A DNA stretch of 41,897 nt from Amphimedon queenslandica (taxonomy: Eukaryota; Porifera; Demospongiae; Haplosclerida; Niphatidae), in the NCBI RefSeq assembly GCF_000090795.2, contig NW_003546396.1:17269-59165 (forward strand), given 5' to 3'. The notes under the pieces were generated by a model. It saw only the letters and a list, made by a program, of their open reading frames with translations. It was not told the origin of the DNA and ran no database searches. The position numbers and the translations under genes are program-made. Shown piece after piece: positions 1-10,002 of this stretch. Numbering within the stretch: position 1 is the stretch's first letter; the number at the start of each line of letters is the position of its first letter.

Positions 1-557
1 AGAGGAAAAGAATGTGGAGCCACATCCACTGCCAAATTCATCAAGATCTTGATCACAAATGACTCTGTTCTCGAAGGTGTATTGAAAGAGTCCATGAGGA
101 CAGGTAGCATTAGGCTTTGTCATATCAATATCAGCCACTCTTGTCCAACCACCAATACCATCACAATTACTACCCTCCATATCACAATACACATTGACAA
201 TACTTCCATTGCTTTGGGTAATGTTATAATAGCCAGTAGCAGTACCAGGGAGTCTCTCCAATATATCACTGCAAGTGTAATAGCTAATGCTTCTTGCCTC
301 TTGGCATGGATCATCGGGTAAGCCCTGAGGTGGGCACATTGTGATGATTTTATAAGTCTCAGTTTTCTTCAGCTTAATAATGTTCCCATTGTTTGGAGGC
401 AAGCAGCAGTACTGGTGATAGAGTGAAGGGTTAGTGTAGCCATTTGAACAATCAGCAATGCAGAGGTCATTTGTTGTGGCATGAGCTTCTCTTGCTTGTA
501 GGAGGAGACCAACAGTCCAGAATATTATCACTGAGTAGGCTAGATCTGGTGAAGACA
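1..557 (-). CDS. secreted fibrinogen-like protein, cut by the left window edge
   Basis: The frame opens at an ATG at 557 on the minus strand and stays open for 185 codons to the edge, so the C-terminus is missing. A hydrophobic signal peptide covers residues ~1-27 and ends near an AHA site, so the product is probably secreted. A Cys-rich N-terminal part (CIADC, YCCLPPNNG) follows, then a module with VYCDMEGSNCDG and GGWTRVA. That module resembles the start of fibrinogen-related domains, as in intelectins and ficolins. The same order is seen in the neighbouring gene at 893-1920, so the two are tandem paralogs. Proteins of this build are repeatedly expanded in sponges and cnidarians; a role in recognition or adhesion is inference only. 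Several N-glycosylation sites (NIT, NGS, NAT) are visible. No frameshift is seen in the part present. Confidence 0.72.
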
Positions 558-892
558 TTCTGAGTTTAGGAAAAGACTACACAAACTGCGTGGCTCACAC
601 ACCAAGCATGCATAAATGAACACACAGTGAAGACAGGATGTGACGTTTGCGTGGGTGGTAGCTAACTACATTCTTGCTGACAAAATTAATGTTGCATTCT
701 GCTAAGTCTACATCTGTGTAATTTGCATGCTGTATTCAGGTATAATGAAAAATAGAAATAACTATAATAGCAGCAACAATACAACTACAGCAAAACATTA
801 TCTATTGCATGGGGTGAGCCCAATACTAAAAAACAAAACACCAGGAATAGACACAATCTCTAAACAATGACACTCAGACACTGCATTACAGA
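558..892. other. intergenic, no gene seen
   Basis: This 335-base spacer separates the two tandem fibrinogen-like genes. It should hold the promoter of the left gene and the 3' end of the right gene, both on the minus strand. I see no convincing TATA box, ORF or repeat. Confidence 0.5.
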
Positions 893-1920
893 TCAATTGA
901 TGTATATCTCAAAGATATCAATAGGACTAGCTTCATCAACAAATCCTTCACTAGAACACACTCGCAGTTCAATATCATCAGTGGTTGACTGGTTCAGTGT
1001 TTTAACAAACCATGGCATCTTAGGAGAGGTGCAGCAGAGATTCTCTAAATTGCCACATTGTTGCCCATCCCACAATGGATCATTAGGAAAGAATGTACGA
1101 ACGACTTGAGTTGCAGCTCCAACTCCTGACTCACAATAATAATCATCTCCAACATAAAACGGCGTAACTTCTGTACTGTTTAAATTACAGGGACAGTCTT
1201 GTCTCTTGTTATCAATCTCCTCTTGACCAACTGCATACGTCCATACATGTTTACGTGGGCTTCCATGAGTAATAGACACTCCATCAACATAGGCGCCATT
1301 AATGTGTGATGATCCATAATGATTATCATAAATACCATCAATCGTTCCATACTGGTATCCCCTAACCTGCCCACATACTTTAGTGTAACGTAAGCCACTA
1401 GTAGAAAAGAAGGTTCCACTACAGCCATTACCAGTTTCATTATGATTCCTATCACAGAGCGTTTTGTTATCTAAATTATATTGATAGAGTCCTTCTGGGC
1501 AGGTAGCATTAGGCTCTGTCATGTTGATATAAGCCACTCTAGTCCAGCCACCAGTACCATCACAGTTGCTACCCTCCATATCACAGTACACTTTGACAAT
1601 GGTCCCATTGCTTTGGTTATAATGTTATAATAGCCAGAGACAGCATTGGGGTTATTCTCTAATGTTTCCTTGCAAGACTGATATACTCTTACAGTCTCAC
1701 AAACTGGATCAGATAGGCCATCGACTGGACAGAAGAACATTATTAGAAGATCGTTGTCTCTCTTCTTGATTTTTTTCCCATTGTTAGCAGGTAAGCAGCA
1801 GTACTGATGATAGAGTGAAGGTTCATTACTAGTAGTACATGAAGAACAACCATCAGTCATGCAAGCTGATGAGGTATCAGCAACAAGTAGTACTTGGAAT
1901 ACAACAACCAAGATATACAT
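893..1920 (-). pseudogene. secreted fibrinogen-like protein with a frameshift
   Basis: The ATG at 1920 starts a signal peptide (MYILVVVFQVLLVADTSSA). It is followed by the Cys-rich N-terminal part (CMTDGCSSC, YCCLPANNG). That frame is lost near 1616-1620. Against the left-hand paralog there are two extra bases, and the family sequence (VYCDMEGSNCDG, GGWTRVAYIN) continues in another frame to a stop at 893. The second part is open for over 220 codons. It carries the family's C-terminal signatures: YVDGVSITHGSPRKHVW, DPLWDG, LCCTSPKMPWF and DDIELRVC. The unbroken downstream frame means the lesion is recent, polymorphic or a sequencing error, or that a very small unrecognised splice removes it. 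Family assignment is moderately sure; pseudogene status is not. Confidence 0.65.
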
Positions 1921-1991
1921 GTAGAAAAAACTTGAGCAGCAGAAGTTGGAATTTTAGTGGCTTGAGGTTAGCATTATGTATATTTAAAATT

Positions 1992-2092
1992 AGTCTCATT
2001 ATAAAAGAATGCTAGCGTTTTTGTTGCCTTTGAGTAGTATTATTATACTATACTACTCAACCGCAACAAAAGCATTCTTTTATAATGAGACT
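1992..2092. repeat. ~100-bp imperfect hairpin (MITE-like)
   Basis: The left arm (AGTCTCATTATAAAAGAATG at 1992 onward) is matched in reverse complement by the right arm, which ends at 2092. The arms are ~43 nt and meet at TACTAC/GTAGTA near 2040-2055. The left arm carries a ~5-nt insertion relative to the right. No clear target-site duplication is visible. Confidence 0.75.
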
Positions 2093-2123
2093 GCAGTGGC
2101 CCGCCGGCGCCTGACTAAGTGGA

Positions 2124-2152
2124 ACCATAGATACTGTTTGTAGTATCTATGG
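2124..2152. repeat. small hairpin at the edge of a pogo-like element
   Basis: CCATAGATAC and GTATCTATGG form a 10-bp stem around a short loop. They are inserted within or beside the left terminal repeat of the element at ~2152-2781; GTGGAACC occurs on both sides of the stem. Confidence 0.6.
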
Positions 2153-2781
2153 TGGAACCTCTGTTAACGGACAGTCCCTGTAACGGACACCTACCTTATA
2201 ACGGACAGTACCTGGTGTACCAATTGAATTTTCCATGCATGCAATACAAATAAAACCTCCGTACAGCGGACCCTCTCTTTTCCTGACAGCGGACATCCAA
2301 CTGTGCACCAGTACAAGAACTTGCAGGACAGTAGGTGTGGCTAATAATCACGTTGCTTAGCAACTGTTACTAGGGTGCCATTTGATTGGCAAAAAACATT
2401 GTGCTATGTGTACTCGTCTGTGCTGCTTTAGGAAAACCATTTAAGTACTTCTAATAGTTGGATGTCATTGCTAAGAAGATATATCTAGACAAATTTCTCA
2501 TTATAGAAGACAATATATGATCCTTATTGGAAGGAGACACCGTTCACTGCACTGATGATGGTCCATATGTACTACATTATGTTGAATATCCATAATTACC
2601 TTCCTTGAACATAATAAAAAGCCTGGATAACTATGTTTCTATGACAGCAAATGATTTTTAATGAAAAAAACATGAATTATTTAAATAATGTGCTGATATA
2701 ATAACCTCCTTATAAAGGACACCTCCAAATAAAGGACAAAACTATTTGTCCCAATGTGTCTGTTATTCGGAGGTTCCACTG
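2152..2781. mobile_element. degenerate pogo/Tigger-like non-autonomous element
   Basis: The left end (GTGGAACCTCTGTTAACGGA) and the right end (…TTCGGAGGTTCCACTG, followed by TA) are imperfect inverted repeats. Interior copies of CGGACA/AAAGGACA phrases follow the pattern of Tc1-mariner/pogo-type terminal repeats. No transposase ORF is present. The left boundary is blurred by the hairpin at 2124-2152, so coordinates are approximate. Confidence 0.5.
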
Positions 2782-2880
2782 TAATGCTAATGTACAGAAG
2801 CCATGATTATACTTACATAAACTGTTATCATAGCTCAAGTTATACAAGATAGAATTCCTATAATATTATAATATCCTTAG

Positions 2881-3038
2881 CTGTAAAGGTGGGTTCAGAA
2901 TATTTGCGTTGTGACCGGAAGTGCTGTATAACGCAATGGGTAAACGCAAGAATAGAACTCTGCTCTATTCTTGCATTTATCATTGCGTTATACAGCACTT
3001 CCGGTTGCAACGCAAATATTCTGAACCCACCTTTACAG
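2881..3038. repeat. 158-bp near-perfect hairpin (foldback/MITE-like)
   Basis: Arms of ~75 nt at 2881-2956 and 2964-3038 are near-perfect reverse complements around a 7-nt loop. The ends are CTGTAAAGGTGGGTTC and its complement GAACCCACCTTTACAG. Short ORFs on both strands here are by-products of the palindrome. No convincing target-site duplication flanks it. Confidence 0.85.
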
Positions 3039-3474
3039 GAAGCTGGGGACATTGTTTGTATTGTTCTTATCAGCAAAAATTTAAAGCGCCTGCCTATGTA
3101 AAATAATTATTATCTGCTACGTTTTTAATAATCATTGCATTATTCTTTAATCATAAGAATAACATTAACATAATGATAATAATACAATGCTGTTACAATA
3201 ATAATAATAGTAATAATAATGAATTATAAATATTCATAGTTAAATGTCACCATTACAGTCAGGATTGATTAATAACGTTATTATTACTTATTAATTATTA
3301 TTGCTAATTATTTTCGGTCTTTTGTCCCGATTACTATTTTCACCACTTTGATCTAGAAAAAAAGTGAAAAAAAATTTAATCCTTCAATTCTCATTCTTTC
3401 CCTCTCTCTCTTTTAAAAATTCTTTATGTTCCACTCACCCCCTCCCCCTCCTATATGCATTTTGCATAAAAAGT

Positions 3475-3990
3475 TTAAGCTGATTCTAATCAAAATTGTA
3501 TTTTCATAAATTTTAAAGTTGATAAAAAATCAGGCAAAAGTCCCTATGCAGGGTTGTTGGGCAAATTTCGCCAAAATTAAAAAAGAAATTTTCCATTTTT
3601 ATAAACTTTTTCTGATGCATGTACTTATGTTGTGTAGAAAGTTTGAGTTGGTTGCAATCCAAATTAGATTTTTTTTACAAATTTTTTAGAAAGTTACCTA
3701 AAATTCGGGCTAAAGTCCCAGTACTATAGTACAGAGTTATTGGCCAAATTTCACTAAAATTGAATAGGAGAAAATTCTCCATTTTAATAGCTTTTCTCAT
3801 GCATATACATGTACTTATGTTGCGCAGAAAGTCTAAGCTCATTTGGATCAAAATCACAATTATTAAAGGTGCTCCAAAATCAGGCCAAAGTCCCTGTACA
3901 AGTACAAAGTTGTTGGTCAAATTTTGCAAAAATTAAAACGGAGATAACTATCCATTTTTTATAAAATTTTTTGATGCATATATATGTACA
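3475..3990 (-). repeat. degenerate ~175-190-bp satellite, three units, minus orientation
   Basis: Related units recur with landmarks CTTATGTTGTGTAGAAAG (near 3627) and ACTTATGTTGCGCAGAAAG (near 3813), plus repeated AGGCCAAAGTCCC and GAGAAAATTCTCCATTTT-type phrases. These are the reverse complement of the CTTTCTACACAGCATAAGG landmark in the arrays at 5715-6640 and 29990-30690. The array lies just downstream of the last CHD exon identified. Confidence 0.7.
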
Positions 3991-4005
3991 TGTACATGTA
4001 CATGT
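3981..4005. repeat. (ACATGT)n simple repeat
   Basis: A tract built from the self-complementary hexamer TGTACA/ACATGT. Similar short tracts occur near 4133-4150, 4672-4686, 4950-4970, 7128-7142, 7939-7962, 9340-9356 and 20464-20478. Most lie inside CHD introns. Confidence 0.7.
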
Positions 4006-4209
4006 AGTAGGCAACTCTTTGGTTACTTTGATATTTGGCAAATACAATATATTATTGACAGTGAATGGTATACAGTTACTTTTGATTGAAAGTTTAGGCT
4101 AGACAGGAATTAAAAATATTTGGCATAATAGCCATGTACATGTACATGTATGTTTATAAGTCCATCCTATATCAATCAAAACAATAGAGCCAGAAATACC
4201 ACAAGGGAT

Positions 4210-4300
4210 ATGTACCTCAACCTCCCCTGCTCCCTCCTCTTTCTCTTCCCTGCTCCCTCCCTCCCCCCTCCCTCTCTTCCTCCCTCCTCTCCCTCTCTCT
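4210..4300. repeat. pyrimidine-rich low-complexity tract
   Basis: Long runs of C and T on the plus strand immediately follow the donor of CHD exon J. Reading through gives an Arg/Gly/Glu-rich peptide on the minus strand, probably not coding. Confidence 0.6.
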
Positions 4301-4307
4301 CTTGTAC

Positions 4308-4404
4308 CTGAGGTCATTTGTGATGCTGATCTCTTCTTAGGTATCCTTGCTAGTCCTTTAGCAGAGGGAAACTGCAACGTTAGCAGAGGAATCTTGACAT
4401 TCAT
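4308..4404 (-). CDS. CHD6-9-like exon J
   Basis: The acceptor TGTAG precedes 4404 and a donor CAG|GTACAAG follows 4308. It enters in phase 0 and encodes a basic segment (MNVKIPLLTLQF, AKGLARIPKKRSASQM). No family domain is recognised. If the donor is not used, the frame reads through a low-complexity tract to a stop at 4099. The true last exon was not found. Confidence 0.5.
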
Positions 4405-4496
4405 CTACATGTACACAATAAACACAAACAAGTTGATGTGTGTCACATGAAAAATGAATTAAATATTTTAAGATAAAGGAAGACTAGCTTATATAC

Positions 4497-4568
4497 TTTT
4501 AAAGATTCTTCTTCCACAGGGGGAGAGGCAATTGAGCCTTTCTTTAATGTCATTTTCAATCCTTGTTG
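4497..4568 (-). CDS. CHD6-9-like exon I
   Basis: This 24-codon, phase-0 exon has acceptor GACACAG|CAACAAGG and donor TTAAAA|GTATAT. It encodes QQGLKMTLKKGSIASPPVEE plus ESLK. Support comes from splice phases on both sides rather than from homology. Confidence 0.5.
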
Positions 4569-5236
4569 CTGTGTCAATAAAAAAGATACAAGTCATTTTT
4601 TAAGTTGAGAAAGTAGTGAAGGATGGTACATGTACATATAATGGTTTTAAGTTACAGTGTAGCTTTTGCTATACATGTACATGTACAGACGGTGGCCACA
4701 GCCTCGAAGCATGTAAATTACTGTGTACATGCTAAATAGAGGGAATTTTTGTAGCAAGAATTTCTGGGGAAATGCCACACACAACCACATATAATTATTA
4801 ATAAGTTGACACTTGGCAGAAATATTGACGTGGCAGTAAATTTCTATTTATCTGAAAACCATCAAATCACCAAATTAAAATTGTCTAATACATGTCTCTC
4901 TAATTACATGTATATATGTAGCACAGTGTTCATGTGCAAATACACCAGCATGTACATGTACATGTACATGTTTATACAAGTGTATAACCCAATGATACTA
5001 CCATCATAGCCAGAAATTTTAATGGCAAAAAAATTTTGCGGTTTGATGGCTCCCAGTCTATTTGTGGTTTTTATTTTCGTGGATCAGTAGTGAAGCACCC
5101 ACGCCTCTCATTAACATGCTAATAATTCATGGTTTTCAATTGTGTGGTGTCATTTCAAAGCACAAAAACTATGAAAGCTTTCGGCCACAAAACTTTCCGG
5201 CTATATGGTATAAAGTCAGTCTAATAAACTTTTAAC

Positions 5237-5626
5237 CTTTTGGACTTGAAACTTTGGTGTCTGTAAGCTATCATCCAATGAAGAATTCCCAGCCAAACTC
5301 TTAGCACTGAGAGATGGGCTCAGGGATATAGTGAGAGGACTATCAGCCTGATGACGCTTTTGAGTCCTAAGCTTTGACCTTTGACCTCCTCCAGTGGGAG
5401 TAGCTGTTTCCTCTTCAATAGAATAATCCTCATCACTAGCATAGTCCGAGTTTATGTCTTCATCACTGTCAGCATAAGAGGGTGATGGAGAGGGTGAGGA
5501 GGAGGAGTCCTCTTCCGTTAGTGCTGGGACTGGATTGAATAGGTCCAGTCCTTCCATTGGTTTGGGCCAGACTTTGTTACGGAAAGCAAAAATGATGCGA
5601 CTGATTCTGATGGCAACGGCTTTCTC
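5237..5626 (-). CDS. CHD6-9-like exon H, acidic/serine-rich tail
   Basis: Acceptor TTACAG|GAGAAAG and donor AAAAG|GTTAAA give 130 codons in phase 0. The first part (EKAVAIRISRIIFAFRNKVW) continues the GWPK motif of exon G and matches the CHD7/8 stretch beginning PVWPK…INRLD. The rest is Ser/Asp/Glu-rich and probably disordered, with likely CK2 sites. If the donor is skipped the frame stops at 5216. Confidence 0.72.
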
Positions 5627-5714
5627 CTGTAAATAATAATGAAATAATTATTATGATTGAAGGAAATGAAGAACGATAATAAATAAGGGACTCAATTTAA
5701 TGCTAAATTATTTG

Positions 5715-6640
5715 GAGGAAATAACTCAAACTTTCTATATACAATGTACATGTAGCATAAGAACATCAGCATGTTGATCAATAAATGTAATGAAAATTTT
5801 GAGGTATTTTCAGAGCCATTTTTTGGAAATACCATGGGCTTTTTTTATAGCCTTTGCTTTTTTTGAAAACTGGCTCGTTTTTTAAAATGTTCATAACTTG
5901 AACTATTTGTCGATATCAGCTCAAACTTTCTACATAGCATAAGGACATCAGCATGTATCAGAAAATGTACGTAATAAAAATTTGGGTAATTTTGGAGCCA
6001 TAAATGGCAATAACTTGAAAAATTGAAGTTGGAATTGGCTCAAACTTTCTACACAGCATAAGAACATCAATATGTATCAGAAAATGTCATAAAAATTTGG
6101 GGTGATTTTGGAGCCATTTTTCAGAAAAAAGTATGGGCTATAGCCTTGGGTAATTTTCACAAATTGGCCATTTTAAAAAACGGCCATAACTTGAAAAATT
6201 GAAGTCAGAATTGGCTCAAACTTTCTACACAGCATAAGGATGTCAATATGTATCAGAAAATGTAATAAAAATTTGGGGTAATTTCGGAGCCATTTTTCAG
6301 AAAAAACCATGGGCTATAGCCTTGGGTATTTTTCAGATTTTGGCCATTTTAAAAAATGGCCATAACTTGAAAAATTGAAGTTGGAATCAGCTCAAACTTT
6401 CTACACAGCATAAGGACATCAATATGTATCTGAAAATGTGATAAAATTTGGGGTGATTTTGGAGCCATTTTTTGGAAAAACCATGGGCTATAGCCTTGGG
6501 TAGTTTTCAAGAATTGGCTATTTAAAAAATGCTCATAACTTGAAAAATTAAAGTCAGAATCGACTCAAACTTTCTACATACATGTACATGTAACATAAAA
6601 ACATGTAGAAGAAAAACTGTCAAAAACTATAAAAAGTGGT
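5715..6640 (+). repeat. ~175-bp satellite, about six units, plus orientation, in intron G-H
   Basis: The landmark CAAACTTTCTACACAGCATA or a close variant recurs near 5727, 5923, 6041, 6217, 6393 and 6565. Spacings are mostly 172-196 bp, with one of 118 bp. Each unit carries AACCATGGGCTATAGCCTTG-type and GGCCATTTTAAAAAATGGCC-type palindromes and CATAACTTGAAAAATTGAAG. Confidence 0.88.
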
Positions 6641-6690
6641 TTTCGGCAAAATCAACAAAACTTTATCATTATTTGCTCTTTATCCTTTAC

Positions 6691-6830
6691 CTTAGGCCAT
6701 CCAAGAGGTACAGGTGTAGTGTTATTTGGTATGATGGCAAAAGACGGTTTTGTTTTCTGTTCCTCTTCTCCAGTCCCTTCATCCTCACTATCACTGTTCT
6801 CTCTTTCTCCTCCGTCTTCACTCTCACCAC
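6691..6830 (-). CDS. CHD6-9-like exon G
   Basis: The acceptor GTGACAG precedes 6830 and the donor CCTAAG|GTAAAG follows 6691. The exon encodes an acidic linker (GGESEDGGERENSDSEDEG) followed by PSFAIIPNNTTPVPLGWPK. The WPK at its end corresponds to the CHD7/8 PVWPK motif and is completed by exon H. Exit is in phase 0. Confidence 0.75.
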
Positions 6831-7206
6831 CTGTCACAGAGTAAAGACAATCGATAATTGACTTTTAGCAAATTTGGCATTTTGATAGCCATTCGCCAAA
6901 ATAAAAACTAGACATTTTGAGCCATTATGCGCATGCTCAATGGCACATGGCCACAAATTCGCCAATCACCAAAATTTTGCGACTTGCCAAATTTAACTCA
7001 CCCTGAAATTTTCCACTACACATAATATATTTTTTTTGCAAAATTATTTCTTAGTAAAAATACAGTAATCTACCATGGACATGTACATATTGAAGGATAT
7101 TGTGTATGATAGTACTTCATATTATATACATGTACATGTACAATTATGCATGCAGCATAGCGTGTAATTTTGAGTAGGAAATTTGCTGACTTAAAAATTA
7201 CATGTA

Positions 7207-7562
7207 CAGTCAAACCTCTCTAAAACGAACCCCCAATTAGCGGACACCTCTCTATAATGTACAGTTGCTCTTGTCCCGGCCATAAGGCCATTGGGTAGTG
7301 TATAAAAGAACCTCTGTATAGCAGAACCTCTCTATTCTGTATAACGAACGAGATTTACTGTCCCCACACATCTACACGTGTACAAATTAACCTCCAACGG
7401 ATGGACATGGCCCATGCAACGGACTTTCTAATTAATGAGCATCAATAAAATGGCGGATTTTCTGGTCTGATTAGCATGGGATAACCTCCGATTTAAGGAC
7501 ACCTCTGTATAAAGGACAGTGATGGCTGGCCCATAGGTGTCCGTCTTAGAGAGGTTTGACTG
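7207..7562. mobile_element. 356-bp pogo/Tigger-like MITE with TA target duplication, in intron F-G
   Basis: The ends CAGTCAAACCTCTCTAAAAC (7207) and, reversed from 7562, CAGTCAAACCTCTCTAAGAC are near-perfect inverted repeats. TA flanks them at 7205-7206 and 7563-7564. Internal phrases (GCGGACACCTCTCTATAATG, TATAAAGGACAG) echo the termini. There is no transposase ORF. The terminal sequence is typical of pogo/Tigger elements (family knowledge). Confidence 0.85.
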
Positions 7563-7659
7563 TATACATATGCTTAAGCTAAACTAGTCATATTAATAAA
7601 ATTTGACAAACTTGTTAAAATATTTCACTCAAATAACTGCCAACTTTGTTGTGAATGCA

Positions 7660-7745
7660 ACTTACTAAAGTTGGCATAGTAATAGTAATAATAATATTAT
7701 TAATAGTATTAATAATATTATTAATAGTAATAATAATAGTAAACA
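7660..7745. repeat. AT-rich trinucleotide-like palindromic tract
   Basis: (AATAATATTATTAATAGT)-type sequence, largely self-complementary, of microsatellite origin. Confidence 0.6.
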
Positions 7746-7795
7746 AAAATGTAATATTAACAACAACAAAATACTATTGACTTCATGTCAGTTAC

Positions 7796-7908
7796 ATTCT
7801 TTATTGTTATTGCATGTTGGTATGAATAAAGCTGACTGAGGTACTGTAGTAAGGAATGAGAGTTCAGGATCATTGTACAGTAAGAAATCTGTCCTGTATA
7901 GACCGTGC
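7796..7908 (-). CDS. CHD6-9-like exon F
   Basis: Acceptor CTCCAG|GCACGG completes the AA|G Lys codon left by exon E and gives KHGLYRTDFLLYNDPELSFL, a clear match to the CHD7/8/9 KHG…RTD…NDPELSFL stretch. The 3' end is less sure. A donor T|GTAACT at 7796 gives the phase exon G needs; an alternative at 7845 does not. Confidence 0.75.
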
Positions 7909-8049
7909 CTGGAGAGAAGAGAAGGAAGAGTATGGAGTACATGTACATGTACATGTACATGTCTGTGTACACACATATTTTACATACCTTAAAATAGAAT
8001 TAATTCAAGCTATTGCCTTAAAAGTATTAATAGTCCCTCTACTATTATT

Positions 8050-8610
8050 TGGATTGTCAAGTTGCTCAAAAATCGGGCCTACAATCTTGTACTATAGTAC
8101 AGGGTATTTTGGCAAAAATTACAAGGAGAGAATTCTCCATTTTTATAATTTTTTCTGATACATATACATGTTCTTATGTTGTGTATCAACTTTGAGCTGA
8201 TTCCAATTAAGTTAAAATTTTTTATGAATTTTTAAAGTTGCTCCAAAATCAGGCCAACGACCAAAGGCTATAGCCTTTGGCCAAATTTTCTCAAAAATGG
8301 CTTGAAGTGAATTCTCCATTTTTATAATTTTTTCTGACACATATATATGTTTATATGTTGTATATCAATTTTGAGCTGATTTCAATCAAGTTTGGATTTT
8401 TTAGCTTGCTCCAAAATTGGGCCAATGACCAAAGCCTTTTGGCCTTAGGCCAAATTCCATCAAGAATAACTAGGAGAGAATTCTCTATTTTATAATTTTT
8501 TTCTGATACATTATACAAGTCCTTATGCTGTGTATCAACTTTAAGCTGATTCCGATCAAAATTAGATTTTAATGAATTTTTAAAGTTGCTCCAAAGGCCA
8601 TGTACTGTAT
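8050..8610 (-). repeat. ~175-bp satellite, three to four units, minus orientation, in intron E-F
   Basis: The landmark TTATGTTGTGTATCAACTTT or a variant, followed by GAGCTGATTCCAATCAAG-like sequence, recurs near 8174, 8352 and 8522. Each is preceded by GAGAATTCTCCATTTTTATA. The units are the reverse complement of the 5715-6640 family. Confidence 0.8.
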
Positions 8611-9021
8611 TGTAGTGGTTGTCAGCTCATGAAGCTCATGCTGTTTAGCTCACTTAGCATGCTTTGTGTGAAACCACATGATTAATTGAAAATAATATTA
8701 AATTGCTTTTAAAAATTAATTAAAATTTACATCATTATTAATTTTTAAAAATTATACTGTTCAGACAAAATGGTAAAACAACACAAAATTGTGTCGGACA
8801 ATTGAGCAAAGTGGACGAAAAATGTCTCATGTCCGACTCTTACTTTAAACACTGCTAATGATTACACCCATTTGATCCCTCACTATACACTATATTTGCT
8901 ACACACAATTAAAAGTACATGTACAATCATCAGTGGGTACCAAAATTAGCATTATAAAAGTTAAATAAAGGCAATTGGGTATACTAAAAGAAAAAGTAGT
9001 TGTAGTGTCATATTTTCTTAC

Positions 9022-9137
9022 TTTGCTACTCCTTTGAGCAGGTCCCTATCATGAGTATCAGGTATCCACCAGTGAGGTACTTCAAATGAAGCTTGACATA
9101 ACTTTATTAGCTCATCAAATTGTGGATGAGGTAATAT
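9022..9137 (-). CDS. CHD6-9-like exon E
   Basis: Acceptor TTCAG|ATATTAC and donor GCAAA|GTAAGA. It encodes ILPHPQFDELIKLCQASFEV followed by PHWWIPDTHDRDLLKGVAK. In CHD7/8/9 the equivalent is …LPEWW…HDRDLLLGAAKHG. It enters in phase 0 and exits in phase 2. Confidence 0.85.
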
Positions 9138-9240
9138 CTGAAGGAAACAGTAAGTCATTTTGAACAAGTATGTACAATAATATGAAAACTTTAAAGAAGC
9201 AAATTCATTAGTATATAAGTTATTAGAATTTATAACGTAC

Positions 9241-9332
9241 TTCTCTTCTAACAGCTGATAATAAATCAAGTCTCTGCAAACACTTGATAGCTTTGTCTTC
9301 AGTCACTGGATCCAATAGAACTCCAGAATATC
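9241..9332 (-). CDS. CHD6-9-like exon D
   Basis: Acceptor TTGTAG|GATATTC and donor GAA|GTACGT. It encodes LLDPVTEDKAIKCLQRLDLL then SAVRRE, matching the CHD7/8/9 IEPITEERA…RIDLLR..RE segment of the SLIDE-like region. Phases fit exons C and E. Confidence 0.85.
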
Positions 9333-9541
9333 CTACAATTACATGTACATGTACATAATAATAACTAAGCTTAATACTGATCAATATACAAAGATTGCAT
9401 ATTTCAATATACAACAACTCATTGATACATGTATGGTTTACTTTCACATAAATTTACATGTACATACTGTATAGCAGGAAATACTGACAGTAATAACAAT
9501 AATTGGTATAATATTCAACATTTTATAACTGGACAACTTAC

Positions 9542-9648
9542 CCATCTTCGGTCGCTTCCTTTTAATGACACGACGACACATTTCCTTAAAGTCGTGGAAG
9601 TACAGAGTAAGACGATCATCGGTCTTCTTGCCAAGATTAGCCAATTGC
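9542..9648 (-). CDS. CHD6-9-like exon C
   Basis: Acceptor TTATAG|GCAATTG and donor ATGG|GTAAGT. It encodes LANLGKKTDDRLTLYFHDF then KEMCRRVIKRKRPKM, the counterpart of CHD7/8 …KKTDESL.KYFH.FVAMCRRV. It completes the Arg codon split across the B/C junction. Confidence 0.88.
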
Positions 9649-10002
9649 CTATAAATAATCATTTTAATACATGTAACTCCAAAATCTTAATCTTTGCAGC
9701 TATATGTAAAGCTGCATCTAAAATACAATTAATGATATCCTGTACATGTATACATGTATGTGTATAATAAATTGTAATGGCCCTACAATTAATTATTTAT
9801 TATCAATGCACATTCTCCCCAACCATGATCATGATACAATTAATACTCGTCGTATTATATGAGAAGTACCTGTAAATGCTACATGTCACTGCATGTGTAT
9901 AATTTAACCATTTTATGGACAGGGAAAATAAAAAAGAACCGGGAATAAAATTAAGAGTATAATAACCATTAGTGTACATAATTAATTATTAATAAGTTGT
10001 AC

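Noticed and set aside
893-1455. ORFs on the plus strand and in a third frame over the second fibrinogen-like gene
   Set aside because: Shadows of the coding frame.
2858-3106. Three overlapping ORFs on both strands
   Set aside because: They mirror each other because the 158-bp hairpin is palindromic; no protein similarity.
4099-4307. Read-through coding after CHD exon J (RGRGGRKRGRGE…)
   Set aside because: It derives from a low-complexity pyrimidine tract and follows a good GT donor.
3475-6640. CRISPR array
   Set aside because: Units are ~175 bp, degenerate and contiguous without unique spacers, and the DNA is eukaryotic.
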